From Trochalopteron elliotii (taxonomy: Eukaryota > Chordata > Aves > Passeriformes > Leiothrichidae): a stretch of 64,000 nucleotides of DNA. The notes beneath the pieces were generated by a model. It searched no databases. It saw only the letters and a program-made list of their open reading frames with translations, and was not told where the DNA came from. The stretch is from assembly GCA_024734555.1 (NCBI GenBank), contig JANPWX010000038.1, positions 3,668,758 through 3,732,757 on the forward strand. The letters run 5' to 3'. Position 1 is the first letter of the stretch. Each line of letters opens with the position of its first letter. Shown piece after piece: positions 11,780-23,800 of this stretch. The position numbers and the translations under genes were made by a program.

Positions 11780-14700
11780 TTCTGGTTTTGTTGATGAAGC
11801 CGATCATGGGAGCTTGGGTGGAAAATGGTTGGGAAGGGGGATCATTATATGGTTTTCCTCATATTCTCCACACACCTGCAATGCCATCATGTGGACATCA
11901 AAACAGCTGCCATTAAGCCATCTGGGTGGCCTGATCATAAGAAAGCTGGTTTTTTACACCTAGTTCCACAGTTTGAGCCTAATTCTCAATCTTGAGTGAA
12001 GAAAATTAAAATGTGTATCTGGTTCTCCAGGCTTTCAGTACTCCAGCCCTACAAATCCTCAGTTAAACATACATGGCACTGCCATCTGCTTGGAGTTGGT
12101 TCCTGCCTAAAAAATACTCTGTGCACAGAATGCACAGCATAAAGGTATGAGATTTACAGAAGCAAACATCAATAAGATGGAAGACAACCTCTATGTGGGG
12201 AAGCTTTTCACACTGCCTCTGCATCAAGATGTGAAACGCTGTCCCTGCCAGAGCTTCAGAGCTGTAAAGGTGGCCTGTAAGCACGACTTGCCTTTAACTT
12301 GGCTGAAATACATTTCAGGCATCATAGTGGAATGTATTTTTCTGGTGGCTGCCTGTTGAGCATGCCTGGAGAGGCAGTGGTCTGTCAGTTTTCTCTCTTT
12401 GCTGGTCGCTGATGCTTTCTTTTACTATTTCCCAGCACTTGAGAGAAACTGAGTTGCCAAACATGGCATCACTGCCCCTACAGAAGGTGAGCTGAGCTCT
12501 GCCTTGTGGGTTCAATGACTATGGTGACAAGGGGCTCAAAGTGACATGTAGGAACTCAAAATGCTCAGGCTTCCATTGCTAGTCCTGGGAGAAAGCTGCT
12601 CACAATTGCTCTTTTGAGTTGCACATGTAATGGCATCAAAATATATTATTCAAAGACAGCTGCACATGTTCATAACGGCACCCTGGAAAATAAAGTAGGT
12701 TGACAGAGAGTCTGGGAGAGAATTTTCACCTGTGGTTTCTGAGATTGTAGGAGCTGATATACAAGGCTAGGTATGTAGGCCTTCCTCCTTTTTAATTAGT
12801 TTTTTAAGTTATTTCAAATAAAAAAGGTGCTTTTTGGGATATGGCTGCATCCCTGAAAGAGCTGCTTAGCATTCCAGATGCACTGGTGTAAAGTCTAGAG
12901 GATGAAAGGCTACCAGCCAGAAATGTGGTAATGCTTTTAAAAATAAATATATAAACCAAGTTTATTGGCCAGACACTTTTCTTTTCTATCACAGCATATC
13001 CATTAGCAGTTCTAAATTCCAGATGTGCAGTGACAATGCATACATATATTTTTCAGACCTGGTGCCCAGTCAGAACTCATATGTTGTCACAGAGAAGCCT
13101 CTGGCCTGTAGTCAGGGAGCGAGTAAGTATGCAGAATATCCATTGCAAATCTGCATGCCCTGGTTTTTAAACCCTTCAGAACAGTTTGAGAACACACAAC
13201 TAAAGAAAAAAAACCCATTTTTTTCCTATTGTAACTTCTCCAAGTTTTCTGATGGGAGTGCAGTTTGGAGAAAGGAGAGGACTGTTCTCAAAGCTTCACC
13301 TCTTGTGAGTTTCTTTGCAGGAAATGAAGAATGATGCCTGTATTGGCATCTCCCTGATGAGATGGACCTCTGCTGGGAAATCCCAAGAGGAGCACAGCCT
13401 ACGTGAAGTGTCATGCCAGTAAGGGCCTCTCCACAGCTTTTCCTGAGTGAATTTTGAGTAGGAACAGGACTCACCATCTGAGGAGGTACTCTGCTCAAAA
13501 ATACTGATTCTCAGTTTCCAAGATTCAGAGTCCAGTTCTCTCTGACACCAACCTCTGCCCCAGTGCTCCACCAAGCTTGCTCTCTTGCTTGAGCCAATTC
13601 CAGAGCCTGTAAATTTTGTGTAGCTGCAAAACACCGTGGAGCATGTCACTGTACAGAGGATGTGTACCAACACTGGGGAGGGTGAGACTCTTTCAGTGTC
13701 CCAGGACACATCCCTGGGCATATCTTGCTCTGTTAAAATGAGCAGAAATGCTTTAAGCATATGCCAGAATCTTGCAACTAAGTTTGTAGCCCTCTCTTGA
13801 TGAGCGTTCAGACCTTTCTGCCTAGAAAACAGACAAAATAACTAGTCTTGACTTTTGTACATGTTTTCCTTCTTTGTTCCGTACTTTAGCAGTTAACAAG
13901 CAGCAAAGGAAATTAACTGTCAGTGAAATCCACAGCACTTAAAACTGGACAAACTTGAAGGCAAAGGTGAGTCAAAGCCATGTCAGAGCCTCCAGTGAAC
14001 ATTCTCCTCGTTCCATCTGAAGGCAGCATTAGCCAAGCCTCTCTTGGAAGAGCTCTGCATTTGCTTTACAGCAGTGGTTTGAAATCTTATCCCTGGTAGA
14101 GGGAGCACAAAGCTCTGCCAGAGCCTGGCAGGGTTCAGGTGAGGGGCCAACAGGTGGCAGAGGGTCTGGAGTAGATTCACCTCTGGAGTATATCCACCAC
14201 TGTAAAGGCATGCACCATGACTGCCTGTTGGATGTAAATATGTGTACTATGGACCTTGGAGTAACCTGTGAGAACACATTTCTCCCAGGAATCTGAAAGC
14301 TACAGCAGGGTAAAAATTCTCTTTTTCAGTAAAGCAATGAAATACTGAGACTCTTGAACGAGATCTCAAAGAAATGAATCCTCCTTCCATCATTGTCCAG
14401 GTTTCCTATAAATATGCACTGTGAGGCTTAAATAATCTTGGCAAGATATAGCAAAGGAAAATTATTGTTAAAAAGAGGCCCTGGATATTGTTTCAACAAA
14501 CTTTTTCCTCACATAAACTTATGGAAAATTATTGACATCATAGCAAAGTCAAGAAAGAAAGAAACTCTTCTTGTAAAATGGCAAGACACCTATTTGAGCA
14601 TGGACTAGACTGCCTTCACATAGGTCTGTCTGGAACACCTCCCAGATGTACTGCATTAATTATGGGGAGCAATGGCTGTGCAGGTTAATAAAAAAAAATC

Positions 14701-16390
14701 TAAATAATCCCAGTATCAACAGTCCTGATCTAAATAAAGCTAGCTGTGAGTATAATTATAAAGAAAGTATATTGAAAATCAGGCAGTAGTGACCAAAGCC
14801 AAATGAAAATTTGATGATATTGGCTCTGTGAGCAGAGGAAAGAGCCTGATGGACTTCAGCAAGCCTGAATCAAGGCCCCAAAGATAATTATTAGAATGTT
14901 AAACTAGACGGAAAATGGAATTTCTTCTCTGGCAAAAAAAGCCCTAAATCATTTTAACCTCACCAGTTACACTGGGGAATTCTCTTTCAAGAATGGACAG
15001 CACACCATAGCCTGAAAACCAAAAGTGAATCCTTGTTTCCAGAGAAATTATCTCAAATGTGTTCAGATTACAAGCATGTGGGACAAAACACAGTTAGCAT
15101 CCAAAATTATATAGTCTGGAAATTCTACATCTTTTTAGAAACCAAAATACTGCAAAGTCTGAAAACAAAACAACCTGAAGCAGTCAGTTGCATTTTTTAA
15201 TTTTTTTTTACTATGGAATGTGACAACCATTAAATTTCCTCATAGGAAAATAAAATTTCAGTAGAAACTCTATTACTGTTACAAAATTTTTATTATTTCT
15301 TTACAGAAAGACACTGGTAGACAGGTTACTAGAAACTAACAAGTTTAAGGCTGGTCTTAATTCCGAGAATTTTCTTGCCAACCAATTTTGCTTAATATAA
15401 GTAGTTACTTCTCCAAGGTATTCATAAAGTTGTGCTTACTTGGTATTTCTTAATCTGCGAGTGGACCATGCATTATGGTATGTAATGGATAAATATCCAT
15501 ATTTTCAAAGACCTCTCAACAGCATTATATAATTCATGCTTATGTCACACCACAATTTTTTTGATTTTTGAATATGCAGGTGAATTCTATAATCTGGTAA
15601 CTTCTTATTTTGACTTCAGAACATATTTTTTCAAGGTGCAAAGGAAATGAGATGGTCATATGAGTGGTTTAACTTCAGAGAGCATTTTTTGGTAAAGGGG
15701 ATTGGCACTATTAGAAAGTAGCAGCGTTTACTGCTCTTTGTATCTTTCAGAGCATGACTCTCCAAACAAGGAAGAGGCCAGAGATCTAATACACTAGGAC
15801 ATGGATTTCCTGAGGAATGATCAGCACCTATTTCTTACACATTCTTAGTGTTCTCTTCTACAATCCCAACTTCTTATGTGTATAGACATCATAGGCTCAC
15901 ACAGTCCCAGTAAAGGGGAACACTAAGGCACATATGAAAATTCAGACTCCATCAAAGAGCACTCCCCACTGCAGAAAGGACACTGGAAAAGAAGGTAATT
16001 TGGGTAACAGAAAGGAAATCAGCAATATGGGATAAAAAATAAACAAAGGAAGGCCTTAATGACAAGGACAAGGTTCTTATTTTGATAAACAGGTGAACCC
16101 AACAAAGAAAAGTGCAGAGATCATTTTAGCAGCAACTCTTCAAGCATTGGACTAAATGAAGCCCAAATGCAGCAGTGAGTTAGAAGGTTGGGATGGGGAC
16201 ATTTAGCTGAATGGGAAAGGAAGAAAGGCTTGCTTTTAGAGAAATTTTGTATTAAACTACACAAAAAAGAAGAAGGGGATTGATTATGACCTCTGTCACT
16301 ATAAGGAGGAAAGGACAGTGTGCATGTACCAAGAGAGAAGATAAGAAAGGGGGCATCACACTGACTGTTAAGTGGATTTGCCTTAAGCAG
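11780..16390. other. Unannotated stretch, no gene supported
   Basis: No exon, RNA gene or known repeat could be recognised on either strand. The longest open frame is 154 codons on the - strand at 13296-13760. It shows no domain, its composition is unremarkable and overlapping frames are also open, so I treat it as chance. The sequence is unique-looking and AT-rich, with scattered short A and T runs. Confidence 0.55.
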
Positions 16391-16395
16391 ACTAT
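16391..16395. repeat. Target-site duplication ACTAT, left copy
   Basis: This 5-bp sequence lies immediately before the TGTCATGG terminus of the LTR. It is repeated exactly at 17863-17867, immediately after the CATGACA terminus. Confidence 0.8.
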
Positions 16396-17862
16396 TGTCA
16401 TGGTTTGGGTTTTTTTGCTTATCTGAGTCACGGCACCATTTTTGTGGAGGTTTTACATTTGCTGAATTTGTTTGCTAACTGAGAGATAGGATTTTGGGAG
16501 AAAAAGACAAAAGCAGGCTCAATTTAGAAGCAAAAAACCCCAGATTTTATTAATATACACTAAGAGGAGGAAAAAAAAGACAAAAAAAACCCAACACAAA
16601 TTAATTTTTTAAAACCCAACCCTCTCACTACAAACTGTTCATTTTTCTACATTTTTCTACAAACAATGCAAAACCTAGAACTCTAGGTCAGTACCACGTA
16701 TAAAACAGTCTTTCATTCAGTCTTTGAGAGAGAGAAGTCACTCCTGTGGTTTGGTAACTTTCACACAAAAGCAGCCCGCCCAGAGAATCTGCATTTGTGG
16801 AAGTTCCCCATATCACGTAGCCTTTCCCATGACTACTTATGGGCCATGGATTTTTACAAATTGGGGTGGTACCTTCTAAAAATGAGCTGCTTCAAAAAAA
16901 CAAAGGTTCTTTTTCATCTCAGGGAACAGAGATAGTGTTCTCACTTCTTTTTTCTCACCTCTTTCTGTTCAACCTCTCATGGGGGCACAAAAATATTTAC
17001 TTAGCTCATCACAGATACCTTTGCTCAAATCCACAAATCATCTCCCCAATTTATACTGTCCAAGAATTAAAAGATTATTCTGGTACCAAAATCCAAAGAT
17101 TTTTCAGCCTAGAACCAAGGCAACTCGTCATCTCTATCACTTTAAAAAGTCACTTTTCTTTTACTGACTTCGAGATCTCCATATTGTCCATTTACATGTC
17201 TCCAACTTGGCCTTTTCTCTCATCTACGAGAAGGATTAGGGTTTGAAGTCTCAATCTGTGTCAGGCAAGAGTTAAAGCTTGCCCAGGCCTGCGGTGGTCA
17301 GGTGATCTCTGCCGTGGAAGCTGCAAATGTTCCAAAGCCATGCCGGTGGGGAGGGGGAGGCTGATAGATATATCGTCTTCCATCCCTCCATCTGATGGCT
17401 CCAGCCGCTGGCAGCTGCTCTGTAAGGCCCAGCATAGAGTGGGGGAAGGAGAGATCCCGTCCTCCCCCCGTACCAGGAGTGCCGGCAGCCAGAGGGGCCG
17501 GGGCACGGTCCTGCCACAGCCCCAGACACGCGGCCGGCCCTGCCGAGCTGCAGCGCTGCCCCCTCTGCGGGCAGCGGCTCCCGGAGCCCCGGCCGGCCCC
17601 GGCCTCCCTGGGGGCAGCCACGGCCTAAGCTGGGCTCTGCTCAGCCAGCCCACGTGTTACCTCTCGCTGGACAGGGGAGAAAGAGGGAGTCTCCAACTCA
17701 GCTTCAGCTTTTACACGGGTATTAACAAAAGTCGCATTCTGTTCTCTTGAGTGGTCAGAACTACATGTCAACCCAAAACCTGCCCCCCTCTCATAGGTCC
17801 TTGTCCTTTCTATAGAATTGCAAGACCAAGCGGGGAGATGTCATGGGTTTCAACCCATGACA
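16396..17862 (-). mobile_element. Solo LTR of an endogenous retrovirus (about 1.47 kb, ERVL-like)
   Basis: The element starts TGTCATGGTTT and ends AACCCATGACA, so it has TG...CA ends with a near-perfect 11-base terminal inverted repeat. It is flanked by an exact 5-bp duplication (ACTAT), the size typical of ERVL and many ERV1 elements. No gag, pol or env frame lies inside, so this is an LTR left after recombination between two LTRs. The orientation is inferred to be minus: read that way, a CpG-dense GC-rich promoter-like part (17260-17640) comes first, AATAAA is at 16551-16546, and about 150 bases of U5 follow. A TATAAAA on the + strand at 16699 argues mildly the other way. Open frames within it (16839-17246, 17261-17750) are non-viral shadows. 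The class call is inference; the boundaries are seen directly. Confidence 0.82.
17260..17645. promoter_or_regulatory. CpG-dense, GC-rich segment within the LTR
   Basis: This is the most CpG-rich sequence in the window, containing runs such as CGGCCGGCC and several CCGG/GCCG clusters in otherwise AT-rich DNA. Its position within the LTR, upstream of the minus-strand polyadenylation signal, suits U3 promoter sequence. Overlapping open frames on both strands simply reflect the low stop-codon density of GC-rich DNA. Confidence 0.5.
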
Positions 17863-17867
17863 ACTAT
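17863..17867. repeat. Target-site duplication ACTAT, right copy
   Basis: Exact copy of 16391-16395, immediately abutting the right terminus of the LTR. Confidence 0.8.
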
Positions 17868-20800
17868 CTAGTTTGTTTAAAGAATCTGACAATTTCCAAG
17901 ACTTTTTTTCTTTTTTTTTTTTTAAGTGAGCAAAACTGTAACTGCAACGTAAATGAGGCATGGCTCACAAGTGGAGCTCTTCTGGGCCCTCCTGCCTTTT
18001 GTGTGTGGCAGTGAGGGCATCACCTCCTGTTGGGCTATAATGAAATCCTGACTAGAGTATACAGGATAATCCATGGTTCTGCCGGTGTTGCACCTCTGTC
18101 TGTCTCAGGAGTTCGTATTCCTCAGGCTTTGAGAGGCTGGACTCTGCTGAGCATCATCAGCTTTGTGGCCTGTTGTCAGGCCACAAAGGCCTTTTTGACT
18201 CCTGTTGTCATTATCTATATTGACATAGCAGCAGACACAGAAAAAGCCAGAAAATCTCCTTGGTAACAGATGCTCTTCTCTTTTCCTTACATCAAGTACC
18301 CTTAGGGCTCCTTCAGGTAACATTTTGTACCCTTAGGATGGCTAAAAAAGGATACACTACTACTGGAATTGGTGAGAACAAGTTGGAGGCTGCAGACAAG
18401 GTCCCAAAGAGCCTTCTGGCCCCAGCAAGAGGGCACAGAGAACCCTCTCATCTCAGGTGGGGGCTGAATATTGTGGAGGTGGCTGCAGTGCACCTTAAAT
18501 TGGACCAGATCTTGGTAAGAAGTATTTGAGTACACAGCCAGGACGATGTAGCAAATGTAGCAAATTTAGCTCCCCTAAGCAAGCAGAGGTTAGAGTGGGA
18601 TTATGTTAGTGGTTCTGGATGCTCAATGAAATGTGCTGTTGATCACTCCCCTTGTAGCCAGGAATCTCACTAACATGACCTTCAGTCAAACCTGAGGTTG
18701 TTGTCTATGTCAGTCACTCTTTATATACTCTGATGAAGTTGTTCCCTCTTAGTAAAACCTTTGGGTCAGCAGATACAGGCAAAGTTTAATGCAATTCATC
18801 CCCCAGCTGCCAAATCTGATCAGAGGAAATAGGAAGATGACAGTCAAAAATCTCTGTGGTCTCCCCATACAGACTGTTAGCAGCCTAATTTTCTCCTTGG
18901 CAGTGAAAAGGGTGCAATTGTGGAGAGAAAAGAGGCTTGCCTGTAGAAAATATATATGTTTTCTGCATATAAGGACCACAATTTGCAGGAAACTCTTAAA
19001 AATCTTTCCTGAAGGTATTCTGTTTCTGACAATATTGCCATCTCTGCAGTATTTAGGGGTAGTTTTCTCACAAAGTCAGGGTACAAAGAGAATAAGTCCT
19101 TGAGAAGTGTTTCTAAATCCAGGTAGGAAATGGCTGGCTTTCTCTTTCATCAGCTTAAAGGTTCCACTTACTCATTGTCATAAGTAACTGTTTCTGTCAA
19201 TTTTTTATATTTTTTTTGGCACTAGGTTCCAGGAATTCATTGCAGGTGATCTATAAATTTCCCTGTGTGGTCCCTGACACCAGAGTGCTGACCCAGGAGT
19301 AAGAAGAGGCTCCTCAGAGTGGAACCCTGACTAGGCCCCATTTTCCAACCAATATCACTGTGCTCCTTTTCTGTGTTTCCTTCCTGGGGTCCAGAAACAA
19401 GTAACCATAGGGTGAAATACTCATTTTCTAATGTCATCTTCACATCTAACAGAGAAGCTATTGGCAGCAAGTGAGGGAGACAAATAAGCTCATGCTCTCC
19501 TCTAGTTCATGCCAAAAATTTTCTGACTTTATTCTATGATTACTGACATAGACAAATGTAGAGACTTTGAAAAGGAGAACTTCAATGTGAAAGTTATAAG
19601 AAAACTCAGAATGTTAAATGGAAGTAGGTAAAATTTGTAGTGGTGGACAGGACACGGTGACACATGTACAATGACACATAATAGAATCCAGTCTGCAAAA
19701 TCAAAGCAAGTAGAATGGAGTTGGAATTTACTGATGAGGAAAATAAAACCATCAGTGTTTGTAAAGGTGATTAGTTTTGGTGAACCTCCTGAAAAACAAC
19801 AACAAAAAAAGTAAACTAACTTTTTTTAAGATATAGAGGTAATAGATGGGAAAGGTAAGCCAATCTTGACATAAGGAATAGAATTTGCTTGTGTAAAGGA
19901 ACAATTACTTATTGTCTAGAGTTTGCTTACTGTAATATCTTCGCTGGGCATTTGAGACTTAGAAAACTGAAGCTGGAATAATAAAGGTCAAATTTATAAG
20001 TCTCTGAGCCTTACTAGAGTGAGGCTGTTGAAATTCAGTAGTAAAAAATCAAGACAATATGGAAAATTATAGAAAACACTTGTACTTCAAAAAGATTATA
20101 AGGTGCTACTGCCGATATCAATACTCATGGTAAGAGTTAAAAAACTCTCAGTAAAAGGGAGTTTAAAACAAAATGGTCTGATGTGATGCTTTTGGAATAT
20201 GTAAATGGATGTATGATTTTTGAATAGGTGATGGATTAAATTTTGCAGGGAATTATATCTCCTCATCTCTGTGGGCTTGGCAGATAGGCAGAAAACAGAA
20301 TTTGAATTTGGTACTTCTTTATTCTGATATCATAATATTGTCTTACTTTTATGAGCTACAGGTGTAAGTTTGACCTCACAGCATAAACTGGAGAGGAGAC
20401 TTTCTTCCTTCTATTTTGAACATTAGATATCTTTGCAACTTGGAGCTGTAAATGCATTTCAGAGTAGGCTGTAGTACCATTAGATACAGAATTGTTTCTA
20501 TAATACTTAGTCAGGGTTTCTTACCAAGAGTTTGATGCTGAACCAGACTGAAGCACGCTTGCATTCAGTACAGCTGCAGGCTGAAATGGTTCTTTGCCAC
20601 AGCCACAGAGAATAGAGGCAATCTTTCCTTGTTCCTATTAAAAATTGTGAATGCAAGCTTGAGTGCATCAGTGTCAGAAAAACTTTGGCTGTCTGTAAAG
20701 CCTGCGTTATTCTCAAATGGATTTTCAACTACAGACGCTTTTTCTGAGATGCTTTGACTTTGTAGCACATGATAGGAAATAACTTCTTGAAAAATACATG

Positions 20801-23800
20801 AGCCTTAAGAGCAGCCCTGTCTACGTTTTAAATGTTGCAACCAACAAATACAGCCCTCTTAACTAAAAGGACTGTGGTTGCAGGATAACTGCCTCGTAGC
20901 AGTTTGTGTTTTCAAAGTCTTTACTTATACTTGGCAGAAATTGCATTATCCACAGTTTTGGAAAGAACTTTTGGCTGAAGTTTCTGGCTGTGATAAATCT
21001 TGTACATATAGTTATGCCCAGAGTGTAATTGGCATTGACATAGACCACGAGTTCTTGGAGAGCTTTTTTTAAAAATGATGATACTATTCTCTCTGTGTCA
21101 CCTCTGAAGTTTTAAAAGTTGGTGTATGAGGCTACAATATACCACTGCCATCTAAAATGTGTCTTTTACATTAAAATGGACTGATTCATGCTGACCTGTC
21201 AGGTGGAGTAGTTGAAACTCCCACAATTTCATTGTGTGTGTAAGCAAGGAGTTCAGTATTTATTTGTAGTTCAGCTGCATCTCAATACAATGTGCCAGTG
21301 ACAGTTTGCCCAAATGTTCATACTGTTGAGCAGAAATGGAAAAAGAAAACAAAAAAACAAAACAAAGAACTGAACCCAACCCAGCCTGACCAAACCCAGT
21401 AATTCTAGAGGGTGGTCCTGAAAACTTCCCCAGGGACTTTGTGTGGGGGATTTCACACTGCAGTATACTGCACACTGCACAGCTCATTAGCTCTCATCAA
21501 AGAGGCTTCTGAAATGCAGAACTGATGCCACCCCTCACACAGGTGGCAGGACATCTCAAGTCACACAGACATCACCTGGAGCAGCACCCACTAGAGATGT
21601 GCAAGAGCACTTAGATACAGAATTATCTAAGTAATTAAATAATTACTTAGATGAATTAATAGATGAGGCTTTATGAAGCTGAAAAGCATCTGTCACTGAG
21701 TGTGTGATGCTCTCTCTGTCTATGCTGCAGATCATATCCTGGCCAGGACAAGAAGGGAACCTAATTTTGCTGTGATTTTATGTGAATACCTCTCTAAAAT
21801 CTGAGGAAAGCAGAAAACATGTCCGAAGAAAGTGCCTTTAGAGCACAAAAAGCTCAGAACTGGTAATCATCACTTAACATAAGTAACTATTGTTCTTTTC
21901 ACCTCCTCAACCTCTAACATACACCAGCAGATGATCTGCATACATAAAAACACCCTTGTAAAACAGGCATCAACCATGTGGGACTTGTTTAAATTAACTT
22001 ATTTCCTATAAATGAACTTAATTCTTACAGCACACATTTATTATATCACTGTCCTTGAACACCTCCAGTTGGGGCAATACCATATTAATTTTTCCATTTA
22101 GTTTCTGGGGGATTAACAGAAGCCTGCTGTAGTCCATTGGGAGCCCCCTTACCCTCCCTGGCTCCTGCACAGTTTGGATTTCTGCTGGTATTCAAAGTAT
22201 TATAAAAAGTTTATTCCCTGGAACTAAAGATCCCCCAGCAAAAAAAAAATCAGAACTTTAGCATTCAAGATATTCAGGACTAATGATTTTTTCCTAGTTT
22301 CTCTCTCAACTGAATACTGCTTAGCAAAGTGGTTACAGGTTTACTTTTCTCTTACAATTATTTTGTTCTGTTTCTTTCCAAATGCAGAACAGAAATATTA
22401 GTGTCATACTTCTGTCTCTTCTCCTTCAACATTCCGACATGAATAGCCTCCCTATTACAAGAATTAATGACTAGTACATTCAGATTTCTTCTTAACATTC
22501 ATTGATGTGATTTCTGTTTCTACTATCATCTTATTTTTCATCTGACATTTGTCACATTACAGATTTCACTTTACCACTAAAAAAATCATGAGCTTTTAGC
22601 CAGTTATCTTCTTTCTTCATTGGATAATCAGGAAACTCAATTATTTAATCAGCAGCTCTCACAGACCTCTTTAAGTCTTCATTCACAGTTTTTTTCTCTA
22701 AATTTTCCATTTCCCTTTATTTCTCTTCCACATTTTTTAGACTTAAATACCCAAAAATAGTCTTACATGGAGTGTTCTACCCACATATATAAGCTGGTAA
22801 TGATCACAGTGATTTCATATATTTTTATCTGCCATTAAAACCTTCAAAAGCTAGAAACAAAAATTAGAAAGTGTTAGAGTCTTATAGAGGCAAACAGGGA
22901 TTCAGTTACAGTGAACATTCAAAAAAATTGCAGCTGTAAATAATGAACATGGCAGTGTTCTTGAATAAATTCCCATAATTGTCCTCTATGACATTTATTG
23001 GGCAAAATTTAAATTGTAAAAATGTCAGTAACCACAGTGTACTTTTCCTGAATATGGCTCCACATACATTCTGTGTATCATAAACACTGTAAATACCCTT
23101 TTTTAAGTCCGGTCAATTTGCAAGCCTGCCAGTTATATTCATGTATTTTGTCACCCTAGTGCCTTGGGGAGAAGGTGAATTAGCTTTAAAGATGCATGGA
23201 ACATCAGTGTGTCCTCACAGAACAGCAGAATTGTCTTTATGGGTCCTTACTTGGTGACAGAAGGTGTGGCTAAAATCATGCTAAATGCAAGTTTCTATTT
23301 CTGTGTGTACCAGAGCTACACATGTTGATGCAGCCAGTGGAAGCTTTGTCTTTTCCACTTCACTTAAAAATGCCTCTGCAGAGGAGACCACTTATCAGCA
23401 AGGTAAAACTTTTGCTCATATGCACTGCATGAGAGATCTCCTTGTTGGACCCAACCTGCTGGGTATGGCCCAGGTTTGTCCATGCAGAAATGTACATGTA
23501 CTAGGGAAGGAGGTTCTCATTCCTCTGCTCTGGGACCTCCAGACAGACTAAAGGCCTCCTGTTGGAACTCTATATCTACCTGATGCAAATCCTGGAGTTT
23601 AACTTTCAATTTTTCACATTTCAGTCAAAATTACTTTATTTTTATTGCATATTCTTTATAGTAACTTCAATACAACTTCTCATTAGTATTCCTGTTGATA
23701 ATCCCTTTAATTTTAAACTGCAAAAAGGGATGGAAAAGCCTTTTGGAAGTTTTCTTCTCATGATGGGGAGATCTGGCAATTTTAGATAAGTTAGGCATCT

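Noticed and set aside
13296..13760. 154-codon minus-strand open frame, the longest outside repeats and LTRs
   Set aside because: No recognisable domain, no splice context, overlapping frames also open (13226-13498), and Ser/Cys/Trp-rich chance-like composition.
17261..17750. Several Ala/Pro/Gly-rich frames of 77-136 codons on both strands
   Set aside because: They arise from CpG-dense LTR sequence with few stop codons; no frame has a domain.
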